Source: Planctomycetia bacterium (GTDB taxonomy: Bacteria > Planctomycetota > Planctomycetia > Pirellulales > Thermoguttaceae). Taken from it: 64,000 nucleotides of DNA. Under the pieces are notes generated by a model. It did not search any database. It was not told the DNA's origin and saw nothing but the letters and a program-made list of their open reading frames with translations. Shown one piece after another: positions 61,029-64,000 of the stretch; within the stretch, counting starts at the first letter, position 1; the number at the start of each line of letters is the position of its first letter. The translations under genes and the position numbers were made by a program. Location of the stretch: positions 1-64,000 of the forward strand of contig JAUNSJ010000019.1 in assembly GCA_030539295.1 (NCBI GenBank), in the 5' to 3' direction.

Positions 61029-64000
61029 TTATGGGACAGAAGAATCCGATTGTTCTTTTGTTGTACCCCAAAACTGAAGCTCAACCACCGCGGCATCAGC
61101 CAGAGGCGATTTCGATTCTTGCTGCCACTGACAAAGACAGGCCTTGTCGGTTTGCTGCGGAGGAAAGGAAAACGTTTGCGGCTTGTCCACTGGAGCGAGC
61201 GTAATAGTAACCTTATAGCCGTTTGCAAATTCAAGGGAAACCGTATTCCAGACACGAGCGTTCTCGGGATCGGGTCGCACTTGAACGACCATCTTGTCAA
61301 TTGTGACGGTGTGTCCGAACTCGACTCCGAGTCGCAGGTCCGTTCTTTTGTTAGGACGCCAAACGGGCACTGATTTTTCCGATTCTGTTTGAAAGACGCC
61401 GTCAATTACATTTTTCGCGGAGCAATCGCTACGCCAGGCATATTCACTATTGGTGTAAGCATGCGGGTAGGAAACCGCGTCGCCTTGTACATCGAGAGTG
61501 TTAAGGGCAAGATTTCGATACAGATTTTCAGGTCCTGTTTTTCGACCGGTAACGGGGAGTTCACGATTGAGCCAGTTTCGGACGAAAGTATCGCGGGCTG
61601 CCGGACCACCGTCGTAGAACCATCGAAGAGAAGCGACATCGGGGAGTGGAACGCGACCGGCTTCAAATTCGATGAGGTCTTTAAGATTGAGTTCAATTAT
61701 ATCGGCCATTTTCTTCTGCTTCATGCCGTAATAGGCCCAGAGTGCTTTGCGGTCCTCCGGCCAGTTATTTGCTTCTGTATAGCTGCCAACGAAAGGAATC
61801 CCCAAGTCAATCCACGTTGCAATCCTATGTATTTCTTCTTGACTTATGTTAAGGTTTTTATGATTGTCATCCTTTTCGCGGAGCAGACGAAGAAGACCAC
61901 TTACGGCAGCACCGGTGGAATAAGGAGCAATCATTTCGGGCCCGTCCTGAGCATGAAGCCAGGTAACGAGATGATTGCAATTTCCGCGATCAGTCAGCCA
62001 GAGATATCCTTCGGTAAACTGACGCAGACTGTCGTTCAGACTACAGGATTCATAATCATATAATTTATTAATGAGATACTTGCCCGGTGGTTCGTTATAT
62101 TCATTTGCGAGCAGACTTGCGGGTTTTGGTGTACCATCGTCATTTGTGCCACCAATATGACAGGTGACACAATGTCGGTCAAAAACAGGTTGGACGTCTC
62201 GGAGAAAACTGAAGCCAGGTATGTCGTATTCGCTCATACTCCGGTCAATGCTAAAGGGCGAAACGGGTACGGCAGGCGGTCTGTTCATGGCCATTGTCCT
62301 TGTATTGACTTCGGAACCAACGTTTCCGGGGGCATTGACTTTCGGTTCGTGGCAGCCAATGCAGTAGAAGTTTTCACCAGGCTGCAAGGTGGACCAGCTT
62401 CTCATGGTTTGTACCATGTCGCCGCGTTCATCCAACAATTGAAAATAGACAGGCGTGCGTGCCGGCACTTCGAAGAACGCGGAGCCATCCTCCTCAACCG
62501 GGACATCTCCCAAAACGATTTTTACGTCCCACGTTCCATTAAAAACTGAAGGTGGGGTCGGTACCCAACCGAATCCGCCTGGTCCAAAATTCTGGTTCCT
62601 GCCCGCCATACAATTTCTTGCAAACAAAGGAGAAATGACACGGAGTTTTTTTATGGTACCACGAGGTATATTTTTTAATCCTGGCCCTTCATAAACGTCT
62701 TGGACATAGAACGTACCTGTCGTTTTTTTCAAGTCAACCACCGAAGGCCTTGTAACGCGATTCTCGCGAGGTGCCAGAATTGTCGCTTGCATGGAACTGA
62801 ATTCTGGATTCCAGGCGAGGAGTTCCCTGTTACCGTCGAGGTCAAAATAATAGAGTCCAAACGGAACAGGATATCGCGTGTCGCCCCAGCGAAAAGGAGA
62901 TTCTTCCGGGAGATAACTCACATAACATTCCTGTTCACTGATAGGGCAGGGATAGGCGAACTGCTCACCATCCTGATTCGCGGAATCGACGCGAGCACGC
63001 TCCGCCTTCTGCATAGGCGCTGCGTACGAAGCGCCTTCATTTTCCTGATTGCCGGTAGAACGGTCGATGAGAATGAGTTTACCACGCTGGTGCGTGTGGT
63101 GGCCCGCAGCAATGGCAAGAATCCGGTTCGTCCCTGGTATGCCGCGTGCATGAAGAATGGACGTTGGCCACCAGGAATTATTACCATAATATTCCGTCTG
63201 GCCTGTGCCGTCCGGATTCATGACAAATAACGGTTGCAGAAAAACCTGCGTGCGGTCGTTGTATTCCCAACGTGTGTAGATAACACGACCATCTTCCAAA
63301 ACTTTTGGATAGTTCGTATCGACCTGGTCGAAACCGAGGCGTCGCAGGAATCGCCCGTCCCCGTCCATAACGTACATATTGGAACACTCGGTTGGATTAC
63401 AACTTGAAATTTGCATGCAACGGGTAGAAACGAACAGAATGTTATTATCCGGCAAATATACAGGTTCTATGTCACCGAAACCGTTGCCAAAAGTAATCTG
63501 ACGACATGAATTTGTTTCAAGGTTGTATTCATAAATATGGAATTCATCTGCGACTAAATCCGTTCGCATGGCAAACAGGATTTTTTTACCATCCCACGAG
63601 ACATCCGGATCGCGTATAATGCCAGTCTCTGTACTCAAAAGAATCTCATGTGTTATTGCACCGTTAGCGTCAAGAGAAAGACGGCATAAACTTGCACCTG
63701 GCTTGCGATCAGGATTCATGTCAAGTATATCGGCGTCAGCGACGTCTTCCGTATAAGTATAATGGGACCCGCCCATAACATGGTGTGTGGTGTAAACAAG
63801 CTCAGGACAGGCATCAGCAGCCGCGGCTAACCGGATTTTTCGCCGTATTTCGCACGCGGAAAAATACAAGTCCTTCCACCGTGGGTCATTGCCAGGGGCC
63901 TTTTCCGCTTGCAAAGACGCCATTTGCGATTTTAGCTGGTCAACATTTGACTCGTATTCGCTTTCCATAATACCAGCCAAAACGCGATTGACCATAGCCT
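61029..64000 (-). CDS. Hydrazine-synthase-alpha-like secreted protein with CxxCH motifs, partial
   Basis: At least 988 residues; the frame stays open to the window edge, and no signal peptide is seen at the first ATG (63995), so the N-terminus lies outside. Early residues have propeller-like repeats (SWDGKKILFAMRTD, DIEPVYLPDNNILFVSTR). Two class-c heme-type motifs follow, CIGCH (62363-62349) and CVTCH (62171-62157). The C-terminal region (about 890-960) looks like a discoidin/F5-8C sandwich. The organisation matches planctomycete proteins annotated as hydrazine-synthase-alpha-like. Most are not anammox enzymes, so hydrazine synthesis is not implied. A polysaccharide-related or electron-transfer role is open. 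Confidence 0.6.
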   Translation of the reverse strand, partial: AMVNRVLAGIMESEYESNVDQLKSQMASLQAEKAPGNDPRWKDLYFSACEIRRKIRLAAAADACPELVYTTHHVMGGSHYTYTEDVADADILDMNPDRKPGASLCRLSLDANGAITHEILLSTETGIIRDPDVSWDGKKILFAMRTDLVADEFHIYEYNLETNSCRQITFGNGFGDIEPVYLPDNNILFVSTRCMQISSCNPTECSNMYVMDGDGRFLRRLGFDQVDTNYPKVLEDGRVIYTRWEYNDRTQVFLQPLFVMNPDGTGQTEYYGNNSWWPTSILHARGIPGTNRILAIAAGHHTHQRGKLILIDRSTGNQENEGASYAAPMQKAERARVDSANQDGEQFAYPCPISEQECYVSYLPEESPFRWGDTRYPVPFGLYYFDLDGNRELLAWNPEFSSMQATILAPRENRVTRPSVVDLKKTTGTFYVQDVYEGPGLKNIPRGTIKKLRVISPLFARNCMAGRNQNFGPGGFGWVPTPPSVFNGTWDVKIVLGDVPVEEDGSAFFEVPARTPVYFQLLDERGDMVQTMRSWSTLQPGENFYCIGCHEPKVNAPGNVGSEVNTRTMAMNRPPAVPVSPFSIDRSMSEYDIPGFSFLRDVQPVFDRHCVTCHIGGTNDDGTPKPASLLANEYNEPPGKYLINKLYDYESCSLNDSLRQFTEGYLWLTDRGNCNHLVTWLHAQDGPEMIAPYSTGAAVSGLLRLLREKDDNHKNLNISQEEIHRIATWIDLGIPFVGSYTEANNWPEDRKALWAYYGMKQKKMADIIELNLKDLIEFEAGRVPLPDVASLRWFYDGGPAARDTFVRNWLNRELPVTGRKTGPENLYRNLALNTLDVQGDAVSYPHAYTNSEYAWRSDCSAKNVIDGVFQTESEKSVPVWRPNKRTDLRLGVEFGHTVTIDKMVVQVRPDPENARVWNTVSLEFANGYKVTITLAPVDKPQTFSFPPQQTDKACLCQWQQESKSPLADAAVVELQFWGTTKEQSDSSVP

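Overview
The window reads as the chromosome of a planctomycete (Planctomycetota), probably an anaerobic glycan degrader. Evidence: three DUF1559 prepilin-like proteins with the planctomycete N-terminus ([15 protein letters not shown]... or close variants) and a C-terminal H-x9-DG motif; small Cys-anchored lipoproteins encoded beside them; a hydrazine-synthase-alpha-like secreted protein with CxxCH motifs; many large secreted glycosidase-like proteins; and two XylR-type regulators (LacI-like sensor plus AraC DNA-binding domain). The genus and the anaerobic gut-type lifestyle are inferences. I see no rRNA, tRNA, CRISPR array, IS element or prophage.

Layout. 1-5774 (+): housekeeping run rpe, accD, rsgA, an LpxL-type acyltransferase and a GspE/PilB ATPase. 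6156-13309 (+): a prepilin/lipoprotein pair under a strong promoter, a secreted propeller protein, a GntR regulator, a GntP permease and a NapH/NapG-like fused polyferredoxin. 13301-14431 (-): a deoxyhypusine-synthase-like protein. 14694-19601 (+): a 1250-residue secreted glycosidase-like protein with its XylR-type regulator. 19619-28235: a small ORF, a membrane protein, then a minus-strand block with a LolA-like lipoprotein, a GH-like protein, RNase HI, a GNAT protein and a Tat-exported Gfo/Idh/MocA protein. 28655-38261: a secreted protein (+), then minus-strand esterase, 989-residue glycosidase-like protein, ICMT-family protein, SMP-30-like lipoprotein and a second prepilin. 38262-39388 is a 1.1-kb gene-poor gap.

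39389-47800 (+) is the most distinctive block: a CNNM/CorC-type membrane protein followed by hdrC, hdrB, hdrA, mvhD/flxD, two further iron-sulfur subunits and a flavin/NAD reductase. Together these make a complete FlxABCD-HdrABC-like set, which in other bacteria is a flavin-based electron-bifurcating NADH dehydrogenase/disulfide reductase. 47941-52051 (+): an AI-2E-family permease with a long soluble insertion, and a PfkB sugar kinase overlapping an NtrC-type sigma-54 activator.

52070-56519 (-): a third prepilin, a lipoprotein, a sialidase-like protein and a second XylR-type regulator. The prepilin has a perfect consensus promoter and a strong Shine-Dalgarno, but its natural reading frame is interrupted at a run of 12 G. 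This is either slippage-based phase variation or a homopolymer error, and it is the most testable anomaly here. 57046-60450 (+): a PIN/TRAM membrane protein, a Minf_1886-family protein and phosphoglucomutase. 60545-64000 (-): a lipoprotein and the hydrazine-synthase-alpha-like protein, cut by the window edge.
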